DNA of 64,000 nt, taken from assembly GCF_002160825.1 (NCBI RefSeq), contig NZ_NFLI01000002.1:62001-126000 (forward strand), written 5' to 3'. The notes beneath the pieces were generated by a model, which ran no database searches, had not been told where the DNA came from, and saw only the letters and a list, made by a program, of their open reading frames with translations. Positions 31,832-41,043 of this stretch are shown in pieces (within the stretch, counting starts at the first letter, position 1; each line of letters opens with the position of its first letter). The DNA is from Lachnoclostridium sp. An131 (lineage in GTDB: Bacteria > Bacillota > Clostridia > Lachnospirales > Lachnospiraceae). A program made the translations under genes and the position numbers.

Positions 31832-33025
31832 ATGATTTCACAGGAGTGTTATGAATTGGGAAGCAAAAGCTCCATCATCAGAGAGATATTCTCGTACGGG
31901 CTGAAGCGGAAAGCCGAGGTGGGAGAGGACAGGGTTTATGATTTCAGCCTGGGAAATCCCAGCATCCCGGCGCCGGTGTCTGTGAAGGAGGCGATTCTGG
32001 AGCTTCTGAAGGAGCCGGCAGAGAATCTGCACGCCTACTCTCCGGCGCCGGGCGATCCGAAGGTCCGTGCTGCGATTGCAGAGTCTCTGAACAGAAGATT
32101 CGGAGAGTCCTTTACGGCGGATCATATCTTTATGACCTGCGGGGCGGCAGCTTCCTTAAGCATCTGCCTGAAGGCCCTGTGCAATCCGGGGGATGAGGTG
32201 ATTACCTTTGCGCCCTTTTTTACGGAATACCGCTGCTGGGTGGAAGCCACGGGCGCTTCCCTTCAGGTGGTACCGCCGAGAATTCCGGATTTTCAGATTG
32301 ATACGGATGTGTTTGAGGGGATGATCAGACCAAAGACGAAAGCTGTCATCGTAAATACGCCGAATAATCCTTCCGGAGTGGTGTATTCTGAGGAGACCGT
32401 TCAGCGCGTAAGCGAAATCCTGCGGAGAAAATCAGAAGAGTACGGCGCGCCGATCTATCTTATCACGGACGAGCCCTACCGGGAGATCGTATATGACGAT
32501 ATTCCGGTGCCTTATCTGACAAAATATTATGAGAATACGCTGGTCTGCTATTCCTACAGCAAGTCGCTGTCGCTGCCGGGCGAACGGATCGGCTACATTG
32601 TGATTCCTGACCGCATTGCGGATCATGAGCATGTAGCGCCCGCGATCGCGGGCGCGGCCAGAGTGCTGGGCTATGTATGTGCGCCGATCCTGTTTCAGAA
32701 GGTGATTGAGAGGTGTGTGGAGGATACGGGAGATTTGTCTGCGTACCGCCGCAACCGGGATCTTCTGATGGGCGGCCTGGAGAAGCTGGGATATACCTGC
32801 GTGCCGCCTCAGGGTGCGTTCTATCTGTTTGTGAAGGCTCTGGAGCCGGATGCCGTTGCTTTCTGTGAGCATGCGAAAAAATATGATTTGCTTCTGGTGC
32901 CGAGTGATGATTTCGGCTGCCCGGGCTACGTACGCATTGCCTACTGTGTATCTGAAAAAACGATTGTGAATTCAATGCCGGCCTTTGAGAGGCTGATGGA
33001 GGACTACAGAACGAATGCTGTTTAA
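31832..33025 (+). CDS. class I/II PLP-dependent aminotransferase
   Basis: 397 residues of aspartate-aminotransferase fold. Visible features are FSLGNPSIPAP, TCGAAASLS for phosphate binding, NTPNNPSGVVY, TDEPYREIVYDD with the pyridine-binding Asp, and SYSKSLSLPGERIGY with the Schiff-base Lys. The C-terminal end has VPPQGAFYLFV. The substrate cannot be read from sequence. GAGGAGG precedes the ATG. The gene overlaps the following acyltransferase by 11 bp, so it may serve cell-envelope metabolism. Confidence 0.92.
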   Translation: MISQECYELGSKSSIIREIFSYGLKRKAEVGEDRVYDFSLGNPSIPAPVSVKEAILELLKEPAENLHAYSPAPGDPKVRAAIAESLNRRFGESFTADHIFMTCGAAASLSICLKALCNPGDEVITFAPFFTEYRCWVEATGASLQVVPPRIPDFQIDTDVFEGMIRPKTKAVIVNTPNNPSGVVYSEETVQRVSEILRRKSEEYGAPIYLITDEPYREIVYDDIPVPYLTKYYENTLVCYSYSKSLSLPGERIGYIVIPDRIADHEHVAPAIAGAARVLGYVCAPILFQKVIERCVEDTGDLSAYRRNRDLLMGGLEKLGYTCVPPQGAFYLFVKALEPDAVAFCEHAKKYDLLLVPSDDFGCPGYVRIAYCVSEKTIVNSMPAFERLMEDYRTNAV

Positions 33026-34496
33026 TTCCCTGCAGTTTGCTGTCTTTTTCCCGGTGGCAGCGTTAATCTATTTTATCATTCCCAGGAAGCTGCGCTGTAT
33101 CTGGCTTCTGGCAGCCAGCTATGCTTTTTACATGAGTGCAGGCCCGAAATACGCGGTGCTTCTGCTGTTCTCTACGGCAGTAACCTTTTGCGGAGGGCTT
33201 TTGCTTGAAAGAGCGCCGGAAAACAGGAAAAAGACGGTGCTGGCTCTGACCTTTGCGGCGAGCCTGGCGGTGCTGGTTTTCTTTAAATATTTTGATTTCC
33301 TGCTGGGAAATCTGAATACGGTTCTTGGCATGCTGGGAGCCGGGCCTGTGTCCAGACCCTTCAGCTTTGCGCTTCCGGTAGGCATTTCCTTCTACACGTT
33401 TCAGGCGCTGGGGTATCTGGTGGATGTGTACCGGGGTGATACAAAGCCGGAGAAAAATTTTGTGCGGTACGCGCTGTTTGTCTCCTTTTTCCCTGTGATT
33501 CTTTCCGGCCCCATCGAACGTTCCACGAATCTGCTGCGCCAGATCCGGGAGCTGCCGGAGAAGAAGCTCTGGAATTTTGACCGTGTGGCGGGCGGCCTGG
33601 TTTTGCTGCTTTTCGGCCTGTTTCAGAAAATGGTCATTGCAGACAGAGCGGCGATTCTGGCCAATCAGGTTTTTGACAACTATCGGATGTATGAAATGTT
33701 TGGGCTGCTCGTGGGAGCCGTGGCCTATACGATTCAGATATACTGTGATTTTGCCAGCTATTCGATGATGGCGCTGGGTGTGGCTAAGGTGCTGGATTTT
33801 GGTATCATGGAGAATTTTAACACTCCTTATTTTGCGCGTTCTATGAGAGATTTCTGGCGAAGATGGCACATATCCTTAAGCAGCTGGTTTCGGGATTATC
33901 TCTATATTCCGCTGGGTGGAAACCGCTGCGGAAAGCTGCGCCGCTATTTCAATCTGATGGCGACCTTTCTGGTGAGCGGACTCTGGCACGGAGCCAGCTG
34001 GAGCTTTGTGGCCTGGGGAGGCATTCACGGCCTGTATCAGATTATCGGGTATGAGCTGAAGGGTGTGAAGGAGAAAATCAACAAAAGGCTCCATACAAAG
34101 ACAGAGGCCGTCAGCTACCGCCTGGGACAGGTGCTTGTGACCTTTTTACTCACGGCCTTTGCGTGGATCTTCTTCCGTGCCCCCAGTATCGGGGATGCGC
34201 TTGGTTATATCCGGCGTATGCTGACGAAACCGGATCTCTGGTCCTTCTTTAACGGAGAGCTTTACAATCTGGGACTTGACCGGACAGAGATAAATGTGCT
34301 GGTTGTGAGTCTTGCGGTACTTTTCCTTGTGGAGCTTGTCCGGTATTTCAAACAACAGCTGCCGGATGCGTTTCTTGCGGAGCAGAATCTCTGGTTCCGC
34401 TGGGGAGTGCTCCTGGCGCTGATCGGCGCTGTGGCGGTCTTTGGCGTTTACGGGCCGGGTTATGATGCCCAGCAGTTTATTTATTTTCAGTTTTAG
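33015..34496 (+). CDS. MBOAT-family O-acyltransferase (AlgI/DltB-like)
   Basis: 493 residues and about eleven membrane helices. It starts MLFNSLQFAVFFPVAALIYF as AlgI-type proteins do. Key blocks are LPVGISFYTFQALGYLVDVYRG, DFASYSMMALGVA, NFNTPYFARSMRDFWRRWHISLSSWFRDYLYIPLGGNR and LVSGLWHGASWSFVAWG, the last with the catalytic His. Such proteins carry acyl groups across the membrane to extracellular sugars. The next gene is a matching outer-side SGNH-type protein. Confidence 0.94.
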   Translation: MLFNSLQFAVFFPVAALIYFIIPRKLRCIWLLAASYAFYMSAGPKYAVLLLFSTAVTFCGGLLLERAPENRKKTVLALTFAASLAVLVFFKYFDFLLGNLNTVLGMLGAGPVSRPFSFALPVGISFYTFQALGYLVDVYRGDTKPEKNFVRYALFVSFFPVILSGPIERSTNLLRQIRELPEKKLWNFDRVAGGLVLLLFGLFQKMVIADRAAILANQVFDNYRMYEMFGLLVGAVAYTIQIYCDFASYSMMALGVAKVLDFGIMENFNTPYFARSMRDFWRRWHISLSSWFRDYLYIPLGGNRCGKLRRYFNLMATFLVSGLWHGASWSFVAWGGIHGLYQIIGYELKGVKEKINKRLHTKTEAVSYRLGQVLVTFLLTAFAWIFFRAPSIGDALGYIRRMLTKPDLWSFFNGELYNLGLDRTEINVLVVSLAVLFLVELVRYFKQQLPDAFLAEQNLWFRWGVLLALIGAVAVFGVYGPGYDAQQFIYFQF

Positions 34497-34505
34497 GAGT
34501 GTGCG

Positions 34506-35936
34506 ATGAAGAAGAAAATAATCGGCACAGTGATATTTCTGGCGCTCGCGGCAGCGCTTCTGTGGAAGCTGAATGATGTGTTCCGTCTGAAGCAGGAGGA
34601 CGGCGTGATACCGATGGAGCTTTTTTATGAGCAGGAGCCGGGAAGCATCGATGTGATGTTTTATGGAAGCAGCCATACGTATTCCGACATCAATCCGGCT
34701 GTTCTCTGGGAGGAAAAGGGGATTCCCTCCTATGATCTGGCCGGCAGCCTTCAGCCACTCTGGAATACCTATTATTATATGAAGGAGAGTCTGAAATACC
34801 AGCGTCCGAAGGTCATGGTAGTGGAGCTGGTGCGGGCGATAGAGAGCCGGGAATATATAGAAGAGGCCAGAACGATCACGAATACTCTGGGAATGAAGCT
34901 TTCGAGAGAAAAGCTTGAGGATATCCAGGTCAGTACGGCAGAGGAGAATGTGCTGGATTATCTGCTGGGATATCCGGTGTATCATTCCCGCTATACGGAG
35001 CTTTCACGGGAAGATTTTGAGCCGTATCTCGGAGATCCCCACGGCAGCGCTTCCAAGGGCTTTTATCCGCTTTTTGTGACGAAGTCCTTTGACAGCATGC
35101 CTGATATGAGCCAGGTGACGGAGAGCGATCCTCTCTCGGAGAAGACGGAGGAATATCTGAGAAAAATCATTGCTCTTGCAAAAGAAGAGGGAATCCCTCT
35201 TGTGTTTATGATTTCCCCTTATCAGGGAATCATAGAAAGTGAGCAGAGGATTTTCAACCGCTGCGCAGAGATAGCGGCAGAGGAAGACATACCGTTTTTG
35301 GATTTCAATCGGATGTATGAAGAGCTGGGAATTGATCCTGCCACAGACTTTGCGGAGGCTTCCCATCTGAACTACCGGGGCTCCGAGAAGCTCAGCTCCT
35401 GGCTGGCGTCCTGGCTGCAGGAGGAATATGGACTTCCGGACAGGCGTGGCGGCAGTCTTTACGCAAGCTGGGATGAGAACCTGGCCGACTGGAAGCAAAA
35501 GTATGAAAATCAGCTTGTCTATGAGGAGGAGGGCTGGTATGATCTGCTGCATCTCATTCCGGAAAGCGGAGACGGTCATTATACCTACGTGATTTCCCTG
35601 AATGGAAGCTATGACAATGGCGAACAGCCCCTGAAGGAGACGCTTGTCTCTGTCGGCGTGCCGGAAGTGATCGCGGAGCAGGGGGGCGTGTACGTCGCAG
35701 GAGCGGACGGTGAGACTGCGCTGCCGTCGGGAATGGACGGCTTTCTGCATCTGGAATTTGAGCATTCCGATCTGGAGCTCACAGTCAGTCCGGGAGGAAT
35801 GGAATTCATCTATGAGGGCGAAAGCCAGATTCGCGCTGCAAATGGCCTGAATATCCTGGTGTATGACCATTTTACAGAAAGCCTGGTGACGGCTCTGGGC
35901 TTCGATGCAGATAACGGATACGCCTGTGTCCGGTAG
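34506..35936 (+). CDS. SGNH/AlgJ-like extracellular acyl-transfer partner
   Basis: 476 residues. One N-terminal membrane anchor (IIGTVIFLALAAALLWKL, about 5-22) puts the rest outside. MFYGSSHTYSDINP holds the block I Ser, and DFAEASHLNYRGSEKLS the Asp-x-x-His-like pair of the SGNH fold. The last 130 residues form a separate beta-rich domain that I cannot name. It stands 9 bp after the MBOAT gene, the order of alginate and peptidoglycan O-acetylation pairs. The acceptor polymer is unknown. Confidence 0.82.
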   Translation: MKKKIIGTVIFLALAAALLWKLNDVFRLKQEDGVIPMELFYEQEPGSIDVMFYGSSHTYSDINPAVLWEEKGIPSYDLAGSLQPLWNTYYYMKESLKYQRPKVMVVELVRAIESREYIEEARTITNTLGMKLSREKLEDIQVSTAEENVLDYLLGYPVYHSRYTELSREDFEPYLGDPHGSASKGFYPLFVTKSFDSMPDMSQVTESDPLSEKTEEYLRKIIALAKEEGIPLVFMISPYQGIIESEQRIFNRCAEIAAEEDIPFLDFNRMYEELGIDPATDFAEASHLNYRGSEKLSSWLASWLQEEYGLPDRRGGSLYASWDENLADWKQKYENQLVYEEEGWYDLLHLIPESGDGHYTYVISLNGSYDNGEQPLKETLVSVGVPEVIAEQGGVYVAGADGETALPSGMDGFLHLEFEHSDLELTVSPGGMEFIYEGESQIRAANGLNILVYDHFTESLVTALGFDADNGYACVR

Positions 35937-36035
35937 GCCGATTGGATACCAGATCTGCCTGCGCCGATTTTACAGAATATTAAGAAAAGCCCAATCTTAT
36001 GTTAAAAAATATTTATTACAATAACAAAGGTATAC

Positions 36036-36725
36036 TTGGAAGCTATGCGTTATGAAAAGATGGAACCGGCTGTATTTCTGGAACGGCCAAACCGCTTTGT
36101 GGCTTATGTGGAACAGGCGGGAAGGCGGGAAATCTGCCATGTAAAAAATACCGGGCGCTGCAGGGAGCTTCTGGTTCCGGGGGCAGAACTGTATGTCCAG
36201 CGGTCGGATAACCCGGCCCGCAAGACGGCTCTTGATCTGATCGCCGTGAAAAAAGGAAGCCAGTGGGTCAACATGGATTCCCAGGCGCCCAATAAGGCCG
36301 CAGCCGAATGGCTGCGCCAGGGCGGCCTGGGATGCCGGGAGATAACAATCCGCCCGGAATATAAATATGGAGATTCACGCTTTGACTTCTTTCTGGAGGC
36401 AGATGGAAGGAAGGCGTTTATGGAAGTCAAAGGAGTGACGCTGGAGGAAGACGGGATTGCACGGTTTCCGGACGCTCCGACGGAGCGCGGCGTGAAGCAC
36501 ATCCGGGAATTGATCCGGTGCCTGAACGCCGGGTATGAGGCATATGTCTTTTTTGTAATCCAGATGAAGGGCGTGCGGGCATTCGAACCGAACGACAGGA
36601 CGCACCCGGCCTTCGGGGAGGCTCTCCGGGAGGCGGCAAAGAAGGGCGTGCAGATCCTGGCTTATGACTGTGTGGTAAGGCCGGATGAGATGAGTATTGA
36701 TCAGAGGATTGAGGTTTGGTTATAA
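36036..36725 (+). CDS. sfsA: SfsA family DNA-binding nuclease-like protein
   Basis: 229 residues. Blocks are RPNRFVAYVEQ, HVKNTGRCRELLVPGAELYV, GDSRFDFFLEADGRKAFMEVKGVTLEE and FPDAPTERGVKHIRELI. SfsA has a PD-(D/E)xK-like core (Asp in DSRFDF, Glu-x-Lys in MEVKG). It was named for stimulation of maltose genes in E. coli; its true activity is unclear. TTG at 36036 has AAAGG six bases before; ATG at 36045 or 36060 is possible. It overlaps nothing and precedes mutY by nothing: the two genes abut. Confidence 0.92.
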   Translation: MEAMRYEKMEPAVFLERPNRFVAYVEQAGRREICHVKNTGRCRELLVPGAELYVQRSDNPARKTALDLIAVKKGSQWVNMDSQAPNKAAAEWLRQGGLGCREITIRPEYKYGDSRFDFFLEADGRKAFMEVKGVTLEEDGIARFPDAPTERGVKHIRELIRCLNAGYEAYVFFVIQMKGVRAFEPNDRTHPAFGEALREAAKKGVQILAYDCVVRPDEMSIDQRIEVWL

Positions 36726-37835
36726 ATGGAGAATTTACAGGAGATTCCCGCGCCTCTTCTGGCATGGTATGACAGGCACGCGCGTATCCTTCCCTGGCGT
36801 GAGCAGCCCACTCCATACAGGGTGTGGGTTTCAGAGATCATGCTGCAGCAGACGCGGGTGGAGGCCGTAAAACCATATTTTGAACGGTTTATCGGAGAGC
36901 TTCCCACGATCCGTGATCTGGCGGAGGCGCCGGAGGACAGGCTTTTAAAGCTGTGGGAGGGGCTCGGCTACTATAACCGCGTCCGCAATATGCAGAAGGC
37001 TGCCAGGCAGCTTGTGAGCGGATACGGCGGCGAAATGCCGCAGGATTTCGATGCGATTCTGGCGCTGCCGGGAATCGGAAGCTATACGGCCGGAGCGATC
37101 GCTTCGATCGCATTTGGCATGAGGCGGCCTGCGGTAGATGGAAATGTACTCCGGGTTTTGTCAAGGCTGGAAAAAAGCTATGATGATATTTTGAAGCAGT
37201 CGGTCCGCCGCCGGTTTGAGGAGGAGCTGCTGCAGGTGATTCCGGAAGAACGGGCGGGAGACTTCAACCAGTCTCTGATAGAGCTGGGCGCGATTGTATG
37301 CGTGCCAAACGGGGCGCCAAAATGCCCGGAATGTCCGCTGAAGGAGGTGTGCAGGGCCCATGCGGACGGCGTGGAGCTGGAGCTGCCGAAAAAGACGCCG
37401 CCCAAAAAGCGGAAAATGGAAGACAGAACCGTCCTGGTTCTCGTTTCAGATAATAAAGCAGGGCTCCATAAGAGGCCGGAAAAGGGCCTGCTGGCGGGCC
37501 TTTATGAGCTGCCGAATCTCCCGGGCCGCCTGAACCGGGAAGAGGTACTGGAATTTGTGAAAAAACAGGGTCTGTCCCCGCTCAGGATTCAGAAGCTGCC
37601 CGCGGCAAAGCATATATTCAGCCATATAGAATGGCATATGACCGGATATGCGGTGAAGGTGGAGGAGCCGCCTGCTTTCTGGGAAAACGGCGGAACAGAG
37701 CCGGAAGGAAGGGAGATTCAAAAGGCGCCTGCGCAGGAAGAAATTTTTTTCGTGGAAAAAGAACAAATGGAAAAGAATTACTCGATTCCGGCTGCATTTG
37801 GAGCCTATACGCAGTATTTTAAGGAGCGGTATTAG
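36726..37835 (+). CDS. mutY: A/G-specific adenine DNA glycosylase
   Basis: 369 residues. MutY removes adenine paired with 8-oxoguanine. The catalytic Glu is in SEIMLQQTRVE; the helix-hairpin-helix with catalytic Asp is LPGIGSYTAGAIASIAFG then PAVDGNV. The [4Fe-4S] ligands are in CVPNGAPKCPECPLKEVC. The C-terminal NUDIX-like domain (about 235-369), which reads 8-oxoG, includes KHIFSHIEWHM. The start abuts the sfsA stop, so the two form one transcript. Confidence 0.95.
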   Translation: MENLQEIPAPLLAWYDRHARILPWREQPTPYRVWVSEIMLQQTRVEAVKPYFERFIGELPTIRDLAEAPEDRLLKLWEGLGYYNRVRNMQKAARQLVSGYGGEMPQDFDAILALPGIGSYTAGAIASIAFGMRRPAVDGNVLRVLSRLEKSYDDILKQSVRRRFEEELLQVIPEERAGDFNQSLIELGAIVCVPNGAPKCPECPLKEVCRAHADGVELELPKKTPPKKRKMEDRTVLVLVSDNKAGLHKRPEKGLLAGLYELPNLPGRLNREEVLEFVKKQGLSPLRIQKLPAAKHIFSHIEWHMTGYAVKVEEPPAFWENGGTEPEGREIQKAPAQEEIFFVEKEQMEKNYSIPAAFGAYTQYFKERY

Positions 37836-37941
37836 CGCTGGCAGATAAAGGGGCGAATTGCTTTTCGCCGGCCGGCGTAAAATATAAATACAAAAGACGG
37901 CCACAGAAGTGGCTGTAAACGAACGATATGAGGAGGAAGCC

Positions 37942-38967
37942 ATGAAGCTGTTATCTGTTACAATTCCGTGCTATAATTCCGAAGCTTATATGCGAAACTG
38001 CATTCATTCGCTGCTGGCAGGCGGCGAGGAGGTAGAGATTATCATTGTGGACGACGGTTCCAGTGATGGAACCGGAGCGATTGCCGATGAGTACGCTCAG
38101 AAGTATCCGACGATTGTCAAGGCGGTTCATCAGGAGAACGGAGGACATGGAGAGGCTGTCAACGCAGGACTCAGGAATGCTACGGGACTCTATTTTAAGG
38201 TGGTAGACAGTGATGACTGGGTATCTATTTCCGCATACAAGGAAATTTTGAAGACGCTGAACCAGCTGGCGGGAGGCAGGCCCTCTGTGGATATGCTAAT
38301 CAGCAATTTTGTATATGAAAAGGAAGGCGCAAAGCGTAAGAAGGTCATGAGCTACCGTTCGGCGTTCCCACAGGACCGTGTTTTTACCTGGGACGACGTG
38401 AAATTTCTTCACAAAGGGCAGTACATTCTGATGCATTCGGTAATCTACCGGACGAAGCTTCTCCGGGAGTGTGGATTGGAGCTGCCGAAGCACACCTTCT
38501 ATGTGGATAACATTTTTGTATATCATCCGCTTCCGTATGTGAAATATCTGTATTACCTGGATGTGAATTTTTACCGTTATTATATCGGGCGGCAGGATCA
38601 GTCTGTGAATGAAAAGGTGATGATAGGGCGCATCGATCAGCAGATCAAAGTCAATAAGCTGATGATAGATGACTATAAGCTGACGGATTCCCGCCAGGTT
38701 CCGAATAAAAAGCTGCGCCATTATATGAAGAATTACCTGGAGATTATCATGGTGATCTCGTCGATTATCGCTATCCGTTCCGGCACGGAAGAAAATCTGC
38801 AGAAAAAATATGAGCTTTGGAAATACCTGAAGAAAAAAGACAGGAAGCTTTATTACGAATTGAAATGGGGAATTCTTGGGCGTACGATGAACCTTCCGGG
38901 CAAGAGCGGAAGAAAGATTTCGGAGACGGCCTATAAGATTGCGAACCGGTTTGTAGGCTTTAACTGA
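37942..38967 (+). CDS. family 2 glycosyltransferase
   Basis: 341 residues. The GT-A nucleotide-sugar site is standard: VTIPCYNSEAYM, EIIIVDDGSSDGT, QENGGHGEAVNAGL, and VVDSDDWVS with the metal-binding Asp. The C-terminal 150 residues are basic and helical without membrane segments, ending in a Lys/Arg-rich stretch. It probably adds a sugar to an envelope polymer. AGGAGGAAG precedes the ATG at 37942; an upstream in-frame start at 37909 lacks such a site. It is followed by a terminator, so it is likely a single gene. Confidence 0.92.
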   Translation: MKLLSVTIPCYNSEAYMRNCIHSLLAGGEEVEIIIVDDGSSDGTGAIADEYAQKYPTIVKAVHQENGGHGEAVNAGLRNATGLYFKVVDSDDWVSISAYKEILKTLNQLAGGRPSVDMLISNFVYEKEGAKRKKVMSYRSAFPQDRVFTWDDVKFLHKGQYILMHSVIYRTKLLRECGLELPKHTFYVDNIFVYHPLPYVKYLYYLDVNFYRYYIGRQDQSVNEKVMIGRIDQQIKVNKLMIDDYKLTDSRQVPNKKLRHYMKNYLEIIMVISSIIAIRSGTEENLQKKYELWKYLKKKDRKLYYELKWGILGRTMNLPGKSGRKISETAYKIANRFVGFN

Positions 38968-38984
38968 GAAGAAAGCAGACAGAA

Positions 38985-39008
38985 GGGATACGGCGGCTGC
39001 CGTATCCC
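38985..39008 (+). terminator. hairpin after the glycosyltransferase gene
   Basis: GGGATACGGC, GGCT loop, GCCGTATCCC. A perfect 10-bp stem; few T follow. Confidence 0.7.
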
Positions 39009-39022
39009 TGAATTTATGCAGT

Positions 39023-39072
39023 AAAAAAATCTCTGGTTCCGTGCGGGGCAGCACGGGGCCAGAGATTTTTGT
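39023..39072. terminator. bidirectional terminator between convergent genes
   Basis: AAAAAATCTCTGG pairs with CCAGAGATTTTT, with an inner CCGTGC/GCACGG stem. A-run on one side and T-run on the other serve both strands. Confidence 0.9.
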
Positions 39073-39088
39073 TTTGAAATTATCCAAG

Positions 39089-39763
39089 CTATGCGGCTTC
39101 TTCCGTCTGCGGCTTGCGTTTCCTTCCCCATCCGGCTCTGACGGCTGAGTAGTCCGTGCGGTATACGAGCTGATCCATCAGAAGCCCCAGCAGAATGCCG
39201 GAAACGACGTCCAGCACGGAATGCTGCTTCAGGAACATGGTAGCCAGAATGATCGAGACCATGAGCACAAAGGAGGCTCCGTGAATCAGGCGGTTTTTGC
39301 CGAGGGACTGATTGTTGGCGACAGCCCGGTGGGCCGCGATGGAATTGAATACATGCAGGCTTGGGAAAATATTCGTAGCGGTATCAATCTGATACAGAAG
39401 CGAAACTGCAAGTGTAAAAATATTATTCCGCTCAAAGCCTGAGGGACGGAGCAGATGTCCGTTCGGGTATATCGTTGAGACAATCAGAAACAGCGTCATT
39501 CCGGTAAACAGAAAGATACAATACTGATAAAATTCACGCCTGCTTTTAAAAAACAGGTACACAAAGACCACCGCCACATAGGCAAACCACAGAAGATAAG
39601 GAACGATGAAGTATTCCACAAAGGGAATCATATCGTCCAGGCGGACATGAATGACGTGATAGGGCAGGTCGGCTCTGCTTTCCAGCCACATGAACCAGGG
39701 CATATAGATCAGCCCGTAGAGCAGGACAAGAGCATGCCTGTACTTTTGAAATAGTGTCTTCAT
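39089..39763 (-). CDS. PAP2-family membrane phosphatase-like protein
   Basis: 224 residues with about six membrane helices. The PAP2 active-site parts are visible: NIFPSLHVFNSIAAHRA (block with Ser-x-x-His) and KQHSVLDVVSGILLG (His-x-x-x-Asp block). It resembles the inositol-phosphorylceramide-synthase-like branch, which dephosphorylates or transfers lipid head groups. The ATG at 39763 has AGAGG before it. A lipid kinase gene lies upstream on the same strand, so both may act on membrane lipids. Confidence 0.88.
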   Translation of the reverse strand: MKTLFQKYRHALVLLYGLIYMPWFMWLESRADLPYHVIHVRLDDMIPFVEYFIVPYLLWFAYVAVVFVYLFFKSRREFYQYCIFLFTGMTLFLIVSTIYPNGHLLRPSGFERNNIFTLAVSLLYQIDTATNIFPSLHVFNSIAAHRAVANNQSLGKNRLIHGASFVLMVSIILATMFLKQHSVLDVVSGILLGLLMDQLVYRTDYSAVRAGWGRKRKPQTEEAA

Positions 39764-39873
39764 TATGCTCATCCTCTTTTCCACATATTATAAAATGGAT
39801 TCCGGCGGCCAGGGGGCGTGAGCATATGCTGCGCTCAGGCCGGAAGTGCTTTTGTTCTCATTATATGAAACGG

Positions 39874-39902
39874 AGTATAGCACAATAATTCTTCATGTTC
39901 AA
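39874..39902 (-). promoter_or_regulatory. promoter of the PAP2 gene
   Basis: Minus strand: TTGAAC (39897-39902), 17 bp, TATACT (39874-39879). Confidence 0.75.
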
Positions 39903-39954
39903 CGAAGTTTATTTTATCTTAAGAAAATTTTCAAAAAGTTATCAGCGATTTCTA

Positions 39955-40884
39955 CTATTTTTCAGCGGACCTGGCAATGACATACAGAGCGTCCGGAATA
40001 CAGCGGATCTGCATTTTACCCTTCAGAAAATAGGGCTCTCCGTCTGTATGTACCGCGAGGCGGCGGGAACTCTGGAATTCCATGGAACGGGCCCGGAGCA
40101 GGTGCACACCGGGCAGGATTCCGTGGATACCCAGAAGAGAAAGAAGAAAAAGGGGTATGATTAGGAGTCTGGAAGGCCCTTCCACAACGCAGAGATCCAG
40201 AAAACCGTCGTCCGGCTGTGCTGAGGGACAAAATCGGACTCCGCCGCCTTCAAAGCGGCAGTTCATGGCAGATGCAAAAAACGTTCTCCGAAACCGGAGG
40301 GTCCGGCCTCCGTCGAGCGTAATGGTCATGGGCGCAGGCTTGCAGAGAATCAGCTCTTTTATGCCTGTAGCGATATAGGTCAGCTTGCCCAGGCGCAGGC
40401 GGTTCAGGAAATTTTTTACATGGGAGGAAAAGGCTGCGTGGCAGATGGACGCGTCATAACCGCAGCCGCAGCTTACCGCAAAATACTGCGTCCGTTCTCC
40501 CAGCTGCGCGCATCCAAGATCAATACGCCGGAAATAGGAAGGATGGAGAATGCTTCTCACTGCCTCCGCAGTGTCAGAGGGCAGGCCCAGAGCCCGTGCA
40601 AAATCGTTGCTGGAGCCTGTGGGAATATAGGCAAAGGTTACCTTTGAAAAATCCTGAATGCCGTTCAGAATCTCGTTCACTGTTCCGTCACCTCCTACAG
40701 CCACAAGGGTGACGCGTTCCTTTCGGGAAGTGATTTCCTTTGCCAGCTTCACGGCGTGATAGCGGTAAGAGGTGAAGAAAACCCGATATTCTACCTCCTC
40801 CTCTTCAAGAATTTCTTCTACCGCTTTCCATACGTATTTTCCGCTGCCGGAGCGTGAACCGGGATTTACGATAAAATAATACAT
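39955..40884 (-). CDS. YegS/DagK-family lipid kinase
   Basis: 309 residues. The diacylglycerol-kinase-type catalytic domain has YFIVNPGSRSGSGK at the start, the nucleotide motif VAVGGDGTVNEILNG, and IPTGSSNDFARALG. The C-terminal beta domain has FCPSAQPDDGFLDLCVVEG. It phosphorylates diacylglycerol or a related lipid and recycles it into phospholipid synthesis. The ribosome site GGCAGGAGGG is one arm of a 9-bp inverted repeat with 40956-40964. It has its own promoter. Confidence 0.92.
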   Translation of the reverse strand: MYYFIVNPGSRSGSGKYVWKAVEEILEEEEVEYRVFFTSYRYHAVKLAKEITSRKERVTLVAVGGDGTVNEILNGIQDFSKVTFAYIPTGSSNDFARALGLPSDTAEAVRSILHPSYFRRIDLGCAQLGERTQYFAVSCGCGYDASICHAAFSSHVKNFLNRLRLGKLTYIATGIKELILCKPAPMTITLDGGRTLRFRRTFFASAMNCRFEGGGVRFCPSAQPDDGFLDLCVVEGPSRLLIIPLFLLSLLGIHGILPGVHLLRARSMEFQSSRRLAVHTDGEPYFLKGKMQIRCIPDALYVIARSAEK

Positions 40885-40923
40885 ATTATGAAGCCCTCCT
40901 GCCGCAAAATAATTTCTGCATGT

Positions 40924-40953
40924 AGTATACCATCAGGAATCAGCTGATTCAAG
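40924..40953 (-). promoter_or_regulatory. promoter and operator of the lipid kinase gene
   Basis: Minus strand: TTGAAT (40948-40953), 18 bp, TATACT (40924-40929). A perfect 14-bp palindrome, GAATCAGCTGATTC (40937-40950), overlaps the -35 and spacer. Confidence 0.6.
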
Positions 40954-41043
40954 CAGGCAGGAGGATTTGGTATGATTAACGTTTAGGAGCGCATACTGAG
41001 AGCAGAGCAGTTTTTGCTGAAATAAATAAAATGGAGGAAGCAA

